Below, in pieces: positions 1-8,771 of a DNA stretch of 64,000 nucleotides; within the stretch, counting starts at the first letter, position 1, and every line of letters starts with the position of its first letter. The notes under the pieces are model-generated. The model saw nothing but the letters and a program-made list of their open reading frames with translations. It was not told the origin of the DNA and did not search any database. Source of the DNA: Aeromonas sp. FDAARGOS 1405 (GTDB lineage Bacteria; Pseudomonadota; Gammaproteobacteria; Enterobacterales; Aeromonadaceae). The stretch lies in the NCBI RefSeq assembly GCF_019048265.1, contig NZ_CP077311.1, positions 2,551,001 through 2,615,000 on the forward strand, in the 5' to 3' direction. The position numbers and the translations under genes are program-made.

Positions 1-1
1 A

Positions 2-64
2 CTCTATGAGCGGATCGGCTTTGTCGCCAATCCGGCCTATCTGGAGTGGGATCTGGCACCTTAA
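2..64 (+). CDS. C-terminal end of a GNAT-like acetyltransferase (partial)
   Basis: An open frame enters from the left edge and stops with TAA at 62-64. The 20 visible residues (LYERIGFV...LEWDLAP) resemble the last beta strands of GNAT N-acetyltransferases, where a 'YERxGF' segment is common. Too little is present to assign a substrate. The family call rests only on that short motif. Confidence 0.4.
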   Translation, partial: LYERIGFVANPAYLEWDLAP

Positions 65-155
65 TCGATGGGACCCCGTTATCCCTCTGCTTTCTCGTCT
101 AAAGTTCATGCAGATGTGATGTAGTTGTAAACAGGTAACAGAGGGGCAGGGCAAG

Positions 156-1457
156 ATGTTCAACTTCAAACTCAAAGCGGAATTACAAGCGTGTCAAATG
201 CAGTTGGCCCAGGCCCAGGCATTTATTGATGCAGTAAAAGTCGGTGTCGCTACCATCAGTTTCACACCAAGTGGCGAGATCCTCGAGGCGAACCCGCTGT
301 TTCTGAGTGTGGTGGGCTATAGCGAGCAGGAGGTGATTGGTAAACACCACCGGATCTTTTGTGATGCCCACTACGCCCAGTCATCCTCCTATGCCCAGTT
401 TTGGGAACAGTTGCGTCAGGGGCATTCCCACAGTGGCATCTACCAGCGCATTGACAAACATGGCAGGGAGTTGTGGCTGGAGGCTACCTACTTCCCGGTC
501 AAGGTTGAGGGCAAGGTGGTCAGGGTCGTCAAGATAGCCTCCGATATCACCGAGAGTTATCAGCAGTTGAGTCGTCAGAAAGCGATCATCTCGGCACTCG
601 ATCGGGCACTCGCCATTATCGAGTTCACCCCCAAGGGGGAGATTGTGACGGCCAATCAGAATTTCCTCTCCTGCGTCGGTTACTCCCTTTCGCAGCTCAA
701 GGGGCAGCATCACAGGCTGTTTTGCGATGAGAGCTTCTATCACGAGCAACCTCACTTCTGGGACGATCTGGCCCACGGCCAGCTCAAGTCGGGGCTGTTC
801 AGTCGTCGTGACAGCCACGGCAACGAGATCTGGCTGGAGGCTACCTACAACCCCATCAAGGATGAGAGCGGCAAGGTGGTCAAGGTGATCAAGTTTGCCA
901 GTGAGGTGACAGAGCGGATCAAGCGCTCCCAGGCAGTGAGCGAGGCGGCCAACATAGCCCAGACCATTTCGCAGGAGACCACCCGCTTTGCCGAAACCGG
1001 GTCTGAACTGCTGGCGGCATCGGTTGCCATCTCCAGCGCCATTTCCGAACAGGTGAGCCGCACTTCCGGTCTGATTGGCCAGCTCAATGAGCAGTCGAAA
1101 AGCATTGAAGCCATCGTATCTACCATCAGCAGTATTGCCGAGCAGACCAATCTGCTGGCCCTTAACGCCGCCATTGAGGCTGCCCGGGCCGGCGATCAGG
1201 GGCGCGGCTTTGCGGTGGTGGCCGACGAGGTACGTCAGCTGGCTGCGCGCACCTCCCTCTCGACCGGCGAGATCGCCAGCGTGGTTCAGAAAAACCGCGA
1301 ACTGACGGCCCAGATCACCGGCAACATCAATGAGGTGGCCACCAGTGCCCAGCGTGGCAAGGAGCAGATCGGCGAGGTGAGTGGCGTGATGTCACAGATC
1401 GAGCAGGGCGCCATCAATGTGACCGAGACAGTCTCCAATCTGGCCATCGGCTCCTGA
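156..1457 (+). CDS. Soluble methyl-accepting chemotaxis protein with two PAS domains
   Basis: 433 residues with no signal peptide and no membrane segment. Two consecutive PAS domains (about residues 30-135 and 155-258) share the pattern 'GEI-ANP/QNFLS-VGYS' and 'ELWLEATY-P', so they arose by duplication. They are followed by an MCP signalling region with the hairpin-tip motif [18 protein letters not shown] near residue 330. The architecture and length match BdlA/Aer2-like cytoplasmic transducers that sense redox or small ligands through PAS-bound cofactors and act on CheA. The start has a GGGGCAGGGC stretch upstream. It is monocistronic. Ligand unknown. Confidence 0.9.
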   Translation: MFNFKLKAELQACQMQLAQAQAFIDAVKVGVATISFTPSGEILEANPLFLSVVGYSEQEVIGKHHRIFCDAHYAQSSSYAQFWEQLRQGHSHSGIYQRIDKHGRELWLEATYFPVKVEGKVVRVVKIASDITESYQQLSRQKAIISALDRALAIIEFTPKGEIVTANQNFLSCVGYSLSQLKGQHHRLFCDESFYHEQPHFWDDLAHGQLKSGLFSRRDSHGNEIWLEATYNPIKDESGKVVKVIKFASEVTERIKRSQAVSEAANIAQTISQETTRFAETGSELLAASVAISSAISEQVSRTSGLIGQLNEQSKSIEAIVSTISSIAEQTNLLALNAAIEAARAGDQGRGFAVVADEVRQLAARTSLSTGEIASVVQKNRELTAQITGNINEVATSAQRGKEQIGEVSGVMSQIEQGAINVTETVSNLAIGS

Positions 1458-1637
1458 CGGTTATTGGTTGTTGAACGAGGCACCGAATGGATGATTATTC
1501 CATCGGTGCTTATTTATTGCTCACTTGGCACGCCAATCTGAACCCCTCCTGTATCACCCCGCCATTGTGAATTGTCCTCTTCTGGCCCCTTGATTAGGCT
1601 TGCCGCCTCATTTATTTCAGAGCAGGAACAGAACACG

Positions 1638-2192
1638 ATGGCATTACAACAGAAGGGGCGGGCAATGGCCCTGCTGGTTATGGTCGCGAGCATGGGTCTG
1701 GGCGGCTGTATGGGGCAGATGGGGCTTTCCGGCATGGTCACCAAGGGCAACCTGAGCGTGGTGGATAACCGTTACGCTCGTGCCGGGGTCTTTATGCTGC
1801 TCTCCCCTGTCTACGGTCTGGCCGCGACCGCTGACCTGTTTGTGTTCAATACCATCGAGTTCTGGTCTGGCAAGAACCCCATCACCGGCAAATCTCCGGC
1901 TGTGGTGGACATGAGAGCCGATCCGGTGATCAAGGTGAACCAGCATCTGGATCCGGCCCTCAAGACGGTGCCGCTGGCCATGCTGCCACAAGGGGTGCGC
2001 GAGGTGGAGATCAGCTACCCGGACGAGCATACCGCCCAGATGGAGGTGCACTATCTGGATGGTCGCCGCAGCATGATGCGTGGCGAGAAGCGTGGCGAGT
2101 TGATGGATATCTACTTCGATGGCCGCTTTGTCTCTACCCTGAGCCGTGCGGAGCTGGAAGAGCGGGCTAATCAGGGCAAGGTTGCTGCCTAA
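1638..2192 (+). CDS. DUF3332 family lipoprotein
   Basis: 184 residues from the ATG at 1638, chosen because the frame then opens with a hydrophobic signal sequence and a lipobox (MGLGGC, Cys about residue 27). Upstream in-frame ATGs would bury the signal. The body matches the DUF3332 pattern I recognise (short transmembrane-like stretch, 'VFNTIEFWSGKNPI', then a beta-rich C-terminus). Probably anchored in the envelope as a lipoprotein. Function is not known for this family. No clear operon partner. Confidence 0.75.
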   Translation: MALQQKGRAMALLVMVASMGLGGCMGQMGLSGMVTKGNLSVVDNRYARAGVFMLLSPVYGLAATADLFVFNTIEFWSGKNPITGKSPAVVDMRADPVIKVNQHLDPALKTVPLAMLPQGVREVEISYPDEHTAQMEVHYLDGRRSMMRGEKRGELMDIYFDGRFVSTLSRAELEERANQGKVAA

Positions 2193-2279
2193 ATTCAACT
2201 GAATCCAGATCGATCCAGCTTCAGATGGGGTATACCTAATCTGCTGGCAAAATCGCCATGATGTCTAAGGGAGTAGACT

Positions 2280-3653
2280 ATGACGGTGAATGGATTGCGA
2301 TTGGCGGAGTTGATTGGTTCCCTCAGTCATGCGCTCGATATGACTGAGGGGCAACCAAGAGGACACTGCATTCGCTGCTGCTGGATAGGTTCCCGTTTGG
2401 GGGAGCGGCTGGGACTGGACGCCCGTCTGCGCCATGATCTCTACTACACGCTCCTGCTCAAGGATCTTGGGTGCAGCAGCAATGCTGCCCGTATCTGCGA
2501 GCTCTATCTCACCGACGATCTTCACTTCAAACGCGATTTCAAACTGGTGGATGGCTCCCTCTCCGAGGTAGTCAACTTTGTGCTGGGCCACACCGGCTTG
2601 CAGGCGGATCTGCTGGGACGTTTTCGTAGCCTGTTTCATATCTTTCGCAACGGTGACCAGATTGCCAACGAACTGATCCAGACCCGCTGTCATCGGGGGG
2701 CGGATATTGCTCGCCAGCTGCGTTTCAGTGACGAGGTGGCCGATGGCATCCTCTCCCTTGATGAACACTGGAATGGCAAAGGTCGGCCCCTGCAACTGGC
2801 TGGCGAGGCGATCCCGCTCTTCTCGCGCATTGCCCTGCTCTGTCAGGTGGTGGATGTGTTTCACGCAGCCGCAGGTCCGGATGCGGCGCTCAAGGAGCTG
2901 CGCGAGCGCAGCGGCAGCTGGTTTGATCCGGCGCTGGTTCGGGAATTTGAAGCGCTGGCCGACGAGGAGTTCTGGCAAGGGCTGGCCGATCCCCGACTGA
3001 CCGAGTGGGTGCTGGTCCACCCGGCCGGACAGGGGGAGGTGGCGCTGGATGAAGATTATCTGGATGAAATCGCGGCCGCCTTCGGGCAGGTGGTGGACTC
3101 CAAAAGTCCCTACACCGCGGGTCACAGCGGCAGGGTTGCGCTCTATACCGACATTCTTGCCACCCAGATGGGGTTGTCCGAGTCGCGTCGACGCTGGCTC
3201 AAGCGGGGCGCCTTGCTCCATGATGTGGGCAAGCTCGGGGTGAGCAACGCCATCCTCGACAAGCCGGGCAAGCTCGATGCGCAGGAGTGGGCGGCGGTGC
3301 AGATGCATGCCGCCTACACCGAGGAGATCCTGAGCCGCATCGGCGCCTTCGAGGAGCTGGCGCAAGTGGCGGGCGCCCACCATGAGCGGCTCGATGGCAA
3401 GGGCTACCCCAAGGGGCTGAAGGGGAACGAGATTACCCTTGAGACGCGCATCATCACCACAGCCGACATCTTCGATGCCATCACCGCCAAGCGCCCCTAT
3501 CGCGGCGCCATCCCTGTGCCGCAGGCGCTGGAGATGATGGCGGAGAATCTGGGCACCGCAATAGACCCCGACTGTTTTGCCGCCCTGCAGGCGGGTATTC
3601 AGGATTTCTCCCTCTACCTCACCACCGAGCAGCCGCTGGCCAATGCCAGTTAA
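2280..3653 (+). CDS. HD-GYP domain c-di-GMP phosphodiesterase
   Basis: 457 residues, cytoplasmic. The N-terminal half is a degenerate HD-type domain (HCIRCCW near residue 29, 'HDLYYTLLLKDLG'). The C-terminal half (about 270-440) is a full HD-GYP domain with HSGRV, LLHDVGKLG, HHERLDGKGYP and 'TTADIFDAITAKRPYR'. HD-GYP proteins hydrolyse cyclic di-GMP at a bi- or tri-nuclear metal site, and the metal ligands are all visible. The N-terminal domain may be a regulatory HDOD/HD-like module. It stands alone, followed by a strong terminator. Confidence 0.9.
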   Translation: MTVNGLRLAELIGSLSHALDMTEGQPRGHCIRCCWIGSRLGERLGLDARLRHDLYYTLLLKDLGCSSNAARICELYLTDDLHFKRDFKLVDGSLSEVVNFVLGHTGLQADLLGRFRSLFHIFRNGDQIANELIQTRCHRGADIARQLRFSDEVADGILSLDEHWNGKGRPLQLAGEAIPLFSRIALLCQVVDVFHAAAGPDAALKELRERSGSWFDPALVREFEALADEEFWQGLADPRLTEWVLVHPAGQGEVALDEDYLDEIAAAFGQVVDSKSPYTAGHSGRVALYTDILATQMGLSESRRRWLKRGALLHDVGKLGVSNAILDKPGKLDAQEWAAVQMHAAYTEEILSRIGAFEELAQVAGAHHERLDGKGYPKGLKGNEITLETRIITTADIFDAITAKRPYRGAIPVPQALEMMAENLGTAIDPDCFAALQAGIQDFSLYLTTEQPLANAS

Positions 3654-3693
3654 GATTTGCTGCCTTCATGGCCCAAACGGCCAGTCAGACAGC

Positions 3694-3721
3694 AAAACGC
3701 CCCGCCACTGCGGGGCGTTTT
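3694..3721. terminator. Bidirectional rho-independent terminator
   Basis: AAAACGCCCCGC and GCGGGGCGTTTT form a 12-bp stem with a CACT loop. A/T tracts on both sides let it serve the plus-strand HD-GYP gene and the convergent minus-strand FUSC gene. Confidence 0.9.
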
Positions 3722-3730
3722 GCATTGGGT

Positions 3731-4789
3731 CTAGTCGGGCTGCTTGCGATGGGGCGGGGTGAGGATCAGCCCCAGCAGGCGGCGCAGGTGGGTGAGCTGT
3801 TCGGTCAGCTGGACGTTGAGCCAGAGGTAGCCATTGATGGCCGCCTCTGCGTTGGGCGGCAGCGATACCTGGGTCGCCACCTCGTGCAGGCGGGCGATGG
3901 CGGCATCGGCCCCGCGACCGTCACCGGTTTGCATCATCAGGGCAAGCTGGTTGATCGCCTCCTCGGTGGCCAGATGGCAGGCTTGCAGCGCAGCCGTGCT
4001 CTGCATCAGAAAGTGGCTCTCCCGATCGTTCCAGTAGGTGTTGGCCAGCATCTCAAGAGTGCAGAGGGTGTTGCGCATGGTGACCTGCACCGCATCAAAC
4101 AGGGCGACGCTGTGGCGCGTCTCCTTGGCCGCAGGGGCCAGCAGGGCCCGCAGTTTGCCGGTCTGGGCCAGCAGTTGGGAGAGATTGTGCTTGAGGCGCG
4201 GGCGCTCCAGCACATTGGGGGAGAGGTGGGTGTGATAGAGCCGCCCCGACTGCTGCAGGATCTGGTGCAGTTGCAGCCGCCAGTGGCTGTAGGCCCGCTG
4301 GGGGTAGATGCTGCAAAAGAGCAGCGCCAGCAGGGAGCCCAGTATCACGTCGGCACTGCGCCACAGCGCCGTCTCTATGTCCCCCGGCATGGCCCCCATG
4401 GTGACTCCCAGGGTGATGCCGATCAGCAGCCCCACATAGGGGCGCTTGCCGAGGGCCAGATAGCCGCAGAGGAACATGATACACCCGCACCAGATCAGGG
4501 TGAGTGGCAGGGAGTAGATCTCGAGATAGAGCGCCACCACCCCGCAACTGGCGCCGAAGATGGTGCCCACCACCCGCTGCAGGGCGCGGGAGAGCACATT
4601 GCCCCAAAACGAGATGGGGCCCATCACCACCACCAAGGTTATCAGCGGCCAGGTGCTCTCCGGCAGTTTCAGCTCGCGGGTCAGCAGAAAGGTGAGCATA
4701 AAGGCGAGCGCAATGCGCAGGCCATGGACGATCCGGTAGCGGCCATAGACCAGCAGATCGAGTCGGGAGAGGGGGGCATCAAGACGCAC
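3731..4789 (-). CDS. FUSC-family inner membrane protein (YeeA-like)
   Basis: 352 residues, the same length as Escherichia coli YeeA. The N-terminal half has several hydrophobic segments (about 22-165) containing the conserved 'WPLITLVVVMGP' and 'GTIFGA' patterns of the fusaric-acid-resistance/aromatic acid exporter superfamily. The C-terminal half is a soluble helical region. Likely an inner-membrane transporter component of unknown substrate. It lies 62 nt downstream of mobB-moeA on the same strand and could be co-transcribed. Confidence 0.8.
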   Translation of the reverse strand: MRLDAPLSRLDLLVYGRYRIVHGLRIALAFMLTFLLTRELKLPESTWPLITLVVVMGPISFWGNVLSRALQRVVGTIFGASCGVVALYLEIYSLPLTLIWCGCIMFLCGYLALGKRPYVGLLIGITLGVTMGAMPGDIETALWRSADVILGSLLALLFCSIYPQRAYSHWRLQLHQILQQSGRLYHTHLSPNVLERPRLKHNLSQLLAQTGKLRALLAPAAKETRHSVALFDAVQVTMRNTLCTLEMLANTYWNDRESHFLMQSTAALQACHLATEEAINQLALMMQTGDGRGADAAIARLHEVATQVSLPPNAEAAINGYLWLNVQLTEQLTHLRRLLGLILTPPHRKQPD

Positions 4790-4851
4790 AGTCTGCCTCC
4801 TGTCAGGTGGGTGACGGGGCGGCGTGCATCCGGCCGACGCCCCGTCGGGAT

Positions 4852-6597
4852 TCAGGCCAGTCGTCCCTGCAGGGGGTGGATCCAGACCCGCTCGCCAACG
4901 GCGATCCCGGGTTGATCCGGTACGATTTCAATCAGACAGTTGGCATCGGCCATGGAGCTGAGAATGCCGGAGCCCTGTGGCCCTGTGGTGCGCACCCGCA
5001 GCTGGCCGTTACGGTCCTGATGGAAGATGCCGCGCAGAAACTCGGTGCGCCCCGGGCGGCTCTTCATCTTCTCGTCCGCCAGTGCCGAGAGGCGCAGCGG
5101 CTGCCACCGCTTGCCTTGCAAGCGGGCGATGGCAGGCTCGACAAACTGCAGCACGCAGATCATCGCCGCCACCGGATTGCCCGGCAGGCCGAAGAAGGGG
5201 GTCTGCCCCAGCTTGCCAAAGGCGAGCGGGCGGCCCGGCCGCATCTGGATGCGCCAGAAATCGATCTGGCCCAGCTCCGCCAGCACCAGCTTGATAAAGT
5301 CGGCGTTGCCCACCGAGACCCCACCCGAGCTCAACACCAGATCGGCGCTGGCGGCGGCCTGCTCCAGCTGCTGGCGCAGGATGGTCTTGTCATCGGGAAT
5401 GATGCCAAGGTCCATCACCTCACAACCGGCGGCGCGGATAAGTGCCATCAGGGTGAAGCGATTGCTGTCGAAGATATGGCCGGGGGCGAGCTGCTCGCCC
5501 GGCGCCTGCACCTCGTCGCCGGTACTGAACAGCGCCACTTTCAGCGGGGTGCGCACCGTGAGACAGGCCTGACCGAGTGATGCCGCCAGCCCCAGCTGGG
5601 GGGCACCAAGCCAGGTCCCGGCCGGGATGGCGACCGCGCCCTTGGCGAGATCTTCGCCGGCCAGGCGCACATTCTGCCCTGCGCGGATCGGGGCGGTGAC
5701 GGTGACCCACTCACCTTCAATCAGTGTCTCTTCCCGCATCACCACAGTATCCACCCCGGGGGGCAGCGGAGCGCCGGTCATGATCTGCACCGCCTGACCG
5801 GCCAGCACAGGCTCGTGGCGCTGCTGGCCCGCCAGCACTTCCCCCACCAGTTGCCAGCGACCGGCGGCGAGATCGTCGCCGCGCAGGCCAATGCCGTCCA
5901 TCGCCGAGTTGGCGTGGGGCGGCACATTGATGGGGCTGATCAGATCGGTGGCCAGCACGGCGCCGTGGCACTCGGCCAGCGGTTTGTCGCTGCAGGCGGT
6001 GCTCGGGGTGAGAGCTGCCAGAATGGCGTTGCGGGCCGCTTCGACCGACAAAAAGCCGTTGCCAGCCTCCGGCTCCTTGCTCTGGCAGCCGTCAAGCCAG
6101 CTGCAGACGAAGTCGGCGATAGCCTCAAAGTCGTTGATATCGAGTTGCGGCAGGGTGGTCTCTGCCGGCTGATCGCTGGCCAGCGCTATGATGTCCCGGT
6201 CTTCGGGGAAGAGCAGCGGCTTGCCAATCTCGGCGCGGTGCAGCTCGATTTTCGGGAAGTGTTCGTGCTTGAACCCCTCGACCAAGAGCAGATCGAGCTC
6301 TGTCTGATCGAAGCTGGCCAGCAGCTGGCGAAAGTCGGCTTCGGCCAGCTCGGTTTCAATGATGCGAGCGTGGCGACAGCGGGAAGCCACCATCATCTGC
6401 TGGGCCCCCGCCTTGCGCAGGCGGTAACTGTCCTTGCCCGGCTGGTCGATATCAAAGTCGTGGTGGGCATGTTTGAGCACCCCGATGCGCAGGCCTCGAT
6501 CCACCAGCAGGGGGATCAACTGCTCCAGCAAGGTGGTCTTGCCGGTGCCGCTCCAGGCGGCGAAGCCGAGCAGGGGAAGAGTGGGGGCCGGGGTCAT
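4852..6597 (-). CDS. Fused MobB-MoeA: molybdopterin-guanine dinucleotide adaptor and molybdopterin molybdenumtransferase
   Basis: 581 residues. Residues 1-170 are MobB, a P-loop GTP-binding adaptor (Walker A WSGTGKTT near 15-22, then 'VGVLKHAHHDFDID'). From about 185 to the end is MoeA, which inserts molybdate or tungstate into adenylylated molybdopterin. Motifs are 'NSAMDGIGL', 'MTGAPLPPGVD', 'FSTGDEV', 'SSGGVSVG' and 'FGLPGNPVA'. In E. coli these are separate genes, so this is a genuine fusion. Its start overlaps the mobA stop by 4 nt (ATGA). It is the distal gene of the tungstate operon, consistent with metal uptake feeding directly into cofactor maturation. Confidence 0.93.
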   Translation of the reverse strand: MTPAPTLPLLGFAAWSGTGKTTLLEQLIPLLVDRGLRIGVLKHAHHDFDIDQPGKDSYRLRKAGAQQMMVASRCRHARIIETELAEADFRQLLASFDQTELDLLLVEGFKHEHFPKIELHRAEIGKPLLFPEDRDIIALASDQPAETTLPQLDINDFEAIADFVCSWLDGCQSKEPEAGNGFLSVEAARNAILAALTPSTACSDKPLAECHGAVLATDLISPINVPPHANSAMDGIGLRGDDLAAGRWQLVGEVLAGQQRHEPVLAGQAVQIMTGAPLPPGVDTVVMREETLIEGEWVTVTAPIRAGQNVRLAGEDLAKGAVAIPAGTWLGAPQLGLAASLGQACLTVRTPLKVALFSTGDEVQAPGEQLAPGHIFDSNRFTLMALIRAAGCEVMDLGIIPDDKTILRQQLEQAAASADLVLSSGGVSVGNADFIKLVLAELGQIDFWRIQMRPGRPLAFGKLGQTPFFGLPGNPVAAMICVLQFVEPAIARLQGKRWQPLRLSALADEKMKSRPGRTEFLRGIFHQDRNGQLRVRTTGPQGSGILSSMADANCLIEIVPDQPGIAVGERVWIHPLQGRLA

Positions 6598-7238
6598 GAG
6601 GTGACTCCTTGTTGGGGGTCGATAGCCGGGGCAAGCAGACGGGCCTCGTAGGCAGCCAGCTCGGCAGGGCTATTGAGATTGATAAAGGCATCCGGCTGAT
6701 CGGCAAAGCTCACCACCGCCATATGGTGGCGGGCAAACCAGATATCGATTTTGCGCTCACCCTCTGCCAGTGCTGAGGTGAGGGAGGGGAGCAGGGATTT
6801 GTGCAGCAGGGCCACCACGGGTTGCAACCAGTCGCCGTCGTGGGCCACTACCAGCTCGGTCTGTGGGGTCAGGGCGGCGCGAAAGCGGCTCATCAGATCC
6901 AGCGGCAGTGCGGGGCCGTCGCAGGGGACAAACAGCACCCAGTCGTGACGGGCGGCAGCAAGACCTGCCTGCATGCCCGCCAGCGGGCCGAGATAGTCGT
7001 TGTTGTCATCGCTGATGACCGGAGCTAGCGCCTGATAGCGGGCCTGACTGCGGTTGGCGTTGATCAGCACCTCATCCACCTGGGGGCGCAGCCGTGCCAG
7101 AACGTGGTCGATAAGAGGGCGTCCCGCCAGTGCTACCCATCCCTTGTCTTCGCCTCCCATCCGGGTGGCGCGGCCTCCTGCCAGGATCACTGCTGATACG
7201 GCAACGGGATCAGAGTGGCTGTCGCTTTTTGAAGTCAT
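6594..7238 (-). CDS. mobA: Molybdenum cofactor guanylyltransferase MobA
   Basis: 214 residues. MobA attaches GMP to molybdopterin to make the MGD cofactor used by DMSO-reductase-family enzymes such as formate dehydrogenase. The nucleotidyltransferase motif 'ILAGGRATRMGGEDKGW' lies near residue 20 and 'VPCDGPALP' near 105. Its 5' end overlaps tupC by 29 nt and its 3' end overlaps mobB-moeA by 4 nt, indicating translational coupling within one minus-strand operon. Confidence 0.93.
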   Translation of the reverse strand: MTSKSDSHSDPVAVSAVILAGGRATRMGGEDKGWVALAGRPLIDHVLARLRPQVDEVLINANRSQARYQALAPVISDDNNDYLGPLAGMQAGLAAARHDWVLFVPCDGPALPLDLMSRFRAALTPQTELVVAHDGDWLQPVVALLHKSLLPSLTSALAEGERKIDIWFARHHMAVVSFADQPDAFINLNSPAELAAYEARLLAPAIDPQQGVTS

Positions 7239-7905
7239 GTCGCTCGATGATTTTTAAAGGGGTCGTCTCTTGCAGCTGGCCACGGGCGAGGGTCCATTGC
7301 CGCTCGCACAGGTCGGTCAGGGCGTTGCTCTGGTGGCTGATGACGACCAGGCCGCTGCCATGTTCCCGCAGATCTTGCGCCAATGCGGCCATCAGGGCAA
7401 CCGAATGTGTGTCCAGATTGGCGGTGGGCTCATCCATCAGCAGAAAGGCCGGTTGCAGCGCCCAGGCGCGGGCCATCGCCAGCCGTTGCCGTTCGCCACC
7501 GGACAAAATGCTGATGTGCTCCCGCGCCAGCCCCTCCAGCTCGACCCGGCGCAGCGCCTCGAACACCCGGATCTCGCTGCCGAGTTGTTTATCGAGCGCC
7601 CAGGCCACGTTGTCGTGCACTGTGCGATCGAACAGATAGGGGGTCTGGTGCAGATAGGTGACCCGGCCCGGCCCCAGATCCCGCTTGAGCAGCCGGTTGA
7701 GCCGCTGTTGCCAGCGTCCCGGCAGATTGGTGTGGCCGCGGGTAGGTGCCAGCAGCCCCGCCAGGATCTTGAGCAGAGTGGTCTTGCCCACCCCGTTGGC
7801 TCCATGCAGCCAGATGGCATCCCCTGGTGCGATGGCGAGCCGGTCAATCTCGAACAGCTGGCGCTCGCCAAAGCGCATCGTCAGCTGGTGGGCGGTCAGA
7901 GCCAT
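7210..7905 (-). CDS. tupC: Tungstate ABC transporter ATP-binding protein
   Basis: 231 residues. A single ABC ATPase domain with Walker A GANGVGKTTLL (about 35-45), signature LSGGERQRLAMARAW and Walker B 'LLMDEPTANLD'. It lies 34 nt downstream of the permease gene. Assigned to the Tup tungstate system from its partners, a TupA-type binding protein and TupB-like permease. The ATPase alone would not distinguish Tup from Mod. The protein energises uptake at the inner membrane. Confidence 0.85.
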   Translation of the reverse strand: MALTAHQLTMRFGERQLFEIDRLAIAPGDAIWLHGANGVGKTTLLKILAGLLAPTRGHTNLPGRWQQRLNRLLKRDLGPGRVTYLHQTPYLFDRTVHDNVAWALDKQLGSEIRVFEALRRVELEGLAREHISILSGGERQRLAMARAWALQPAFLLMDEPTANLDTHSVALMAALAQDLREHGSGLVVISHQSNALTDLCERQWTLARGQLQETTPLKIIERHDFKKRQPL

Positions 7906-7939
7906 GGGGTACTCCTGTTGATACGCAGTGGGGGCATGG

Positions 7940-8641
7940 TCAGTTCTTCAGATAGCTGTGGCCGCGACACGCCGTCAGCAGCAGGTTGAGCAAGAGGGCG
8001 AGGGTGAGCAGCACTATGCCGAGCGCCACTCCTTGGGTGAAGGCCCCTTTCTGGGTCTCCAGTGCGATGGCGGTGGGGATATTGCGGGTAAAGTGCAGGA
8101 TATTGCCCCCCACCATCATGGAGCAGCCCACCTCGGTGACGATGCGGCTAAAGGCGCCGATGATGGCGGCCAGCAGGCCAAAGCGGCACTCGTGCATCAG
8201 GCCGATCAGCGCCTTGGGCCAGGAGACCCCCAGGGTCAGGGCTGTCTCCCAGGCACGCCGGTCGCTCTGGACAAACGCCGCGTGGGCCATGGTGGCGATC
8301 ACCGGGAAGGCGATCAGCATCTGCCCCACCACCATCGCCTGCTGAGTAAAGAGCAGCTTCCAGTCGCCAAAAGGGCCGGCCCGCGACAGCAGCATGTAGA
8401 GCAAGAGGCCAATCACCACGGTCGGCACCGATTGCAGGGTATTGATGCAGGAGAGCCAGAGCCAGCGGCCGGGCAGCGGCAGATAGGCCAGCGCAAAGCC
8501 CAGCAGCAAGGCGGGCAGCAGCACCAGCAGCAGAGCGATGCAGGAGACGGAGAAGGAGACCCCCACCACCTGCCACAGTTCAGTGTCACCACTGAACAGC
8601 AGGGCGAGGGCCGCCAATGTCGTGTCGATCAATGTCGGCAT
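7940..8641 (-). CDS. tupB: Tungstate ABC transporter permease
   Basis: 233 residues with about five hydrophobic segments and a BPD-transporter inner-membrane domain. The coupling loop includes 'ETALTLGVSWPKAL', the EAA-type motif that docks to the ATPase. It pairs with TupA and TupC. Its ATG overlaps the stop codon of an upstream mini-ORF in a TGATG arrangement. Its first 65 nt are the third copy of a tandem repeat (see 8576-8771). The start is fixed by that coupling and by a GAGAGAGGT ribosome-binding site. Confidence 0.87.
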   Translation of the reverse strand: MPTLIDTTLAALALLFSGDTELWQVVGVSFSVSCIALLLVLLPALLLGFALAYLPLPGRWLWLSCINTLQSVPTVVIGLLLYMLLSRAGPFGDWKLLFTQQAMVVGQMLIAFPVIATMAHAAFVQSDRRAWETALTLGVSWPKALIGLMHECRFGLLAAIIGAFSRIVTEVGCSMMVGGNILHFTRNIPTAIALETQKGAFTQGVALGIVLLTLALLLNLLLTACRGHSYLKN

Positions 8642-8706
8642 CAGACCTCTCTCTCATCGTGCAGGGCGAGGGCCGTCAATACGGTCGTGTCGAGCAGGGT
8701 CGGCAT
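8641..8706 (-). CDS. 21-codon mini-ORF immediately before tupB (second repeat copy)
   Basis: ATG at 8706, stop TGA at 8643-8641, sharing one base with the tupB ATG (TGATG). The peptide begins MPTLLDTTVLTALAL, against MPTLIDTTLAALALL for TupB itself, so it is a duplicated tupB N-terminus that has become a free-standing leader-like frame. It has its own GGGAGGTG ribosome-binding site. The product is unlikely to be an enzyme. A role in translational coupling or control of tupB is inference. Confidence 0.5.
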   Translation of the reverse strand: MPTLLDTTVLTALALHDEREV

Positions 8707-8771
8707 CAGGCACCTCCCTCAGCGAACCGGGGGAGGGCCAGCAAGGTCATCGCAGGGGTCAGGGTTGCCAT
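8706..8771 (-). CDS. 21-codon mini-ORF between tupA and tupB (first repeat copy)
   Basis: ATG at 8771 overlaps the tupA stop (TAATG), and stop TGA at 8708-8706 overlaps the next mini-ORF start (TGATG). The peptide starts MATLTPAMTLLAL, a more diverged version of the same N-terminal motif. The unbroken start/stop overlaps from tupA through two mini-ORFs to tupB are what supports calling it. Expression is unproven. Confidence 0.42.
   Translation of the reverse strand: MATLTPAMTLLALPRFAEGGA

Larger units (their letters stand above)
8576..8771 (-). repeat. Three degenerate 65-nt tandem copies of the tupB translation start
   Basis: Units begin at the ATGs at 8771, 8706 and 8641, exactly 65 nt apart. 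Copies 2 and 3 share most of ATGCCGACNNTG-TCGACACGAC and GGCCCTCGCCCTG. Copy 1 keeps ATG-C-ACCCTGACC and GGCCCTC. Because the period is 65 (not a multiple of 3), each copy is shifted by one frame and ends in an overlapping stop/start. Confidence 0.75.
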
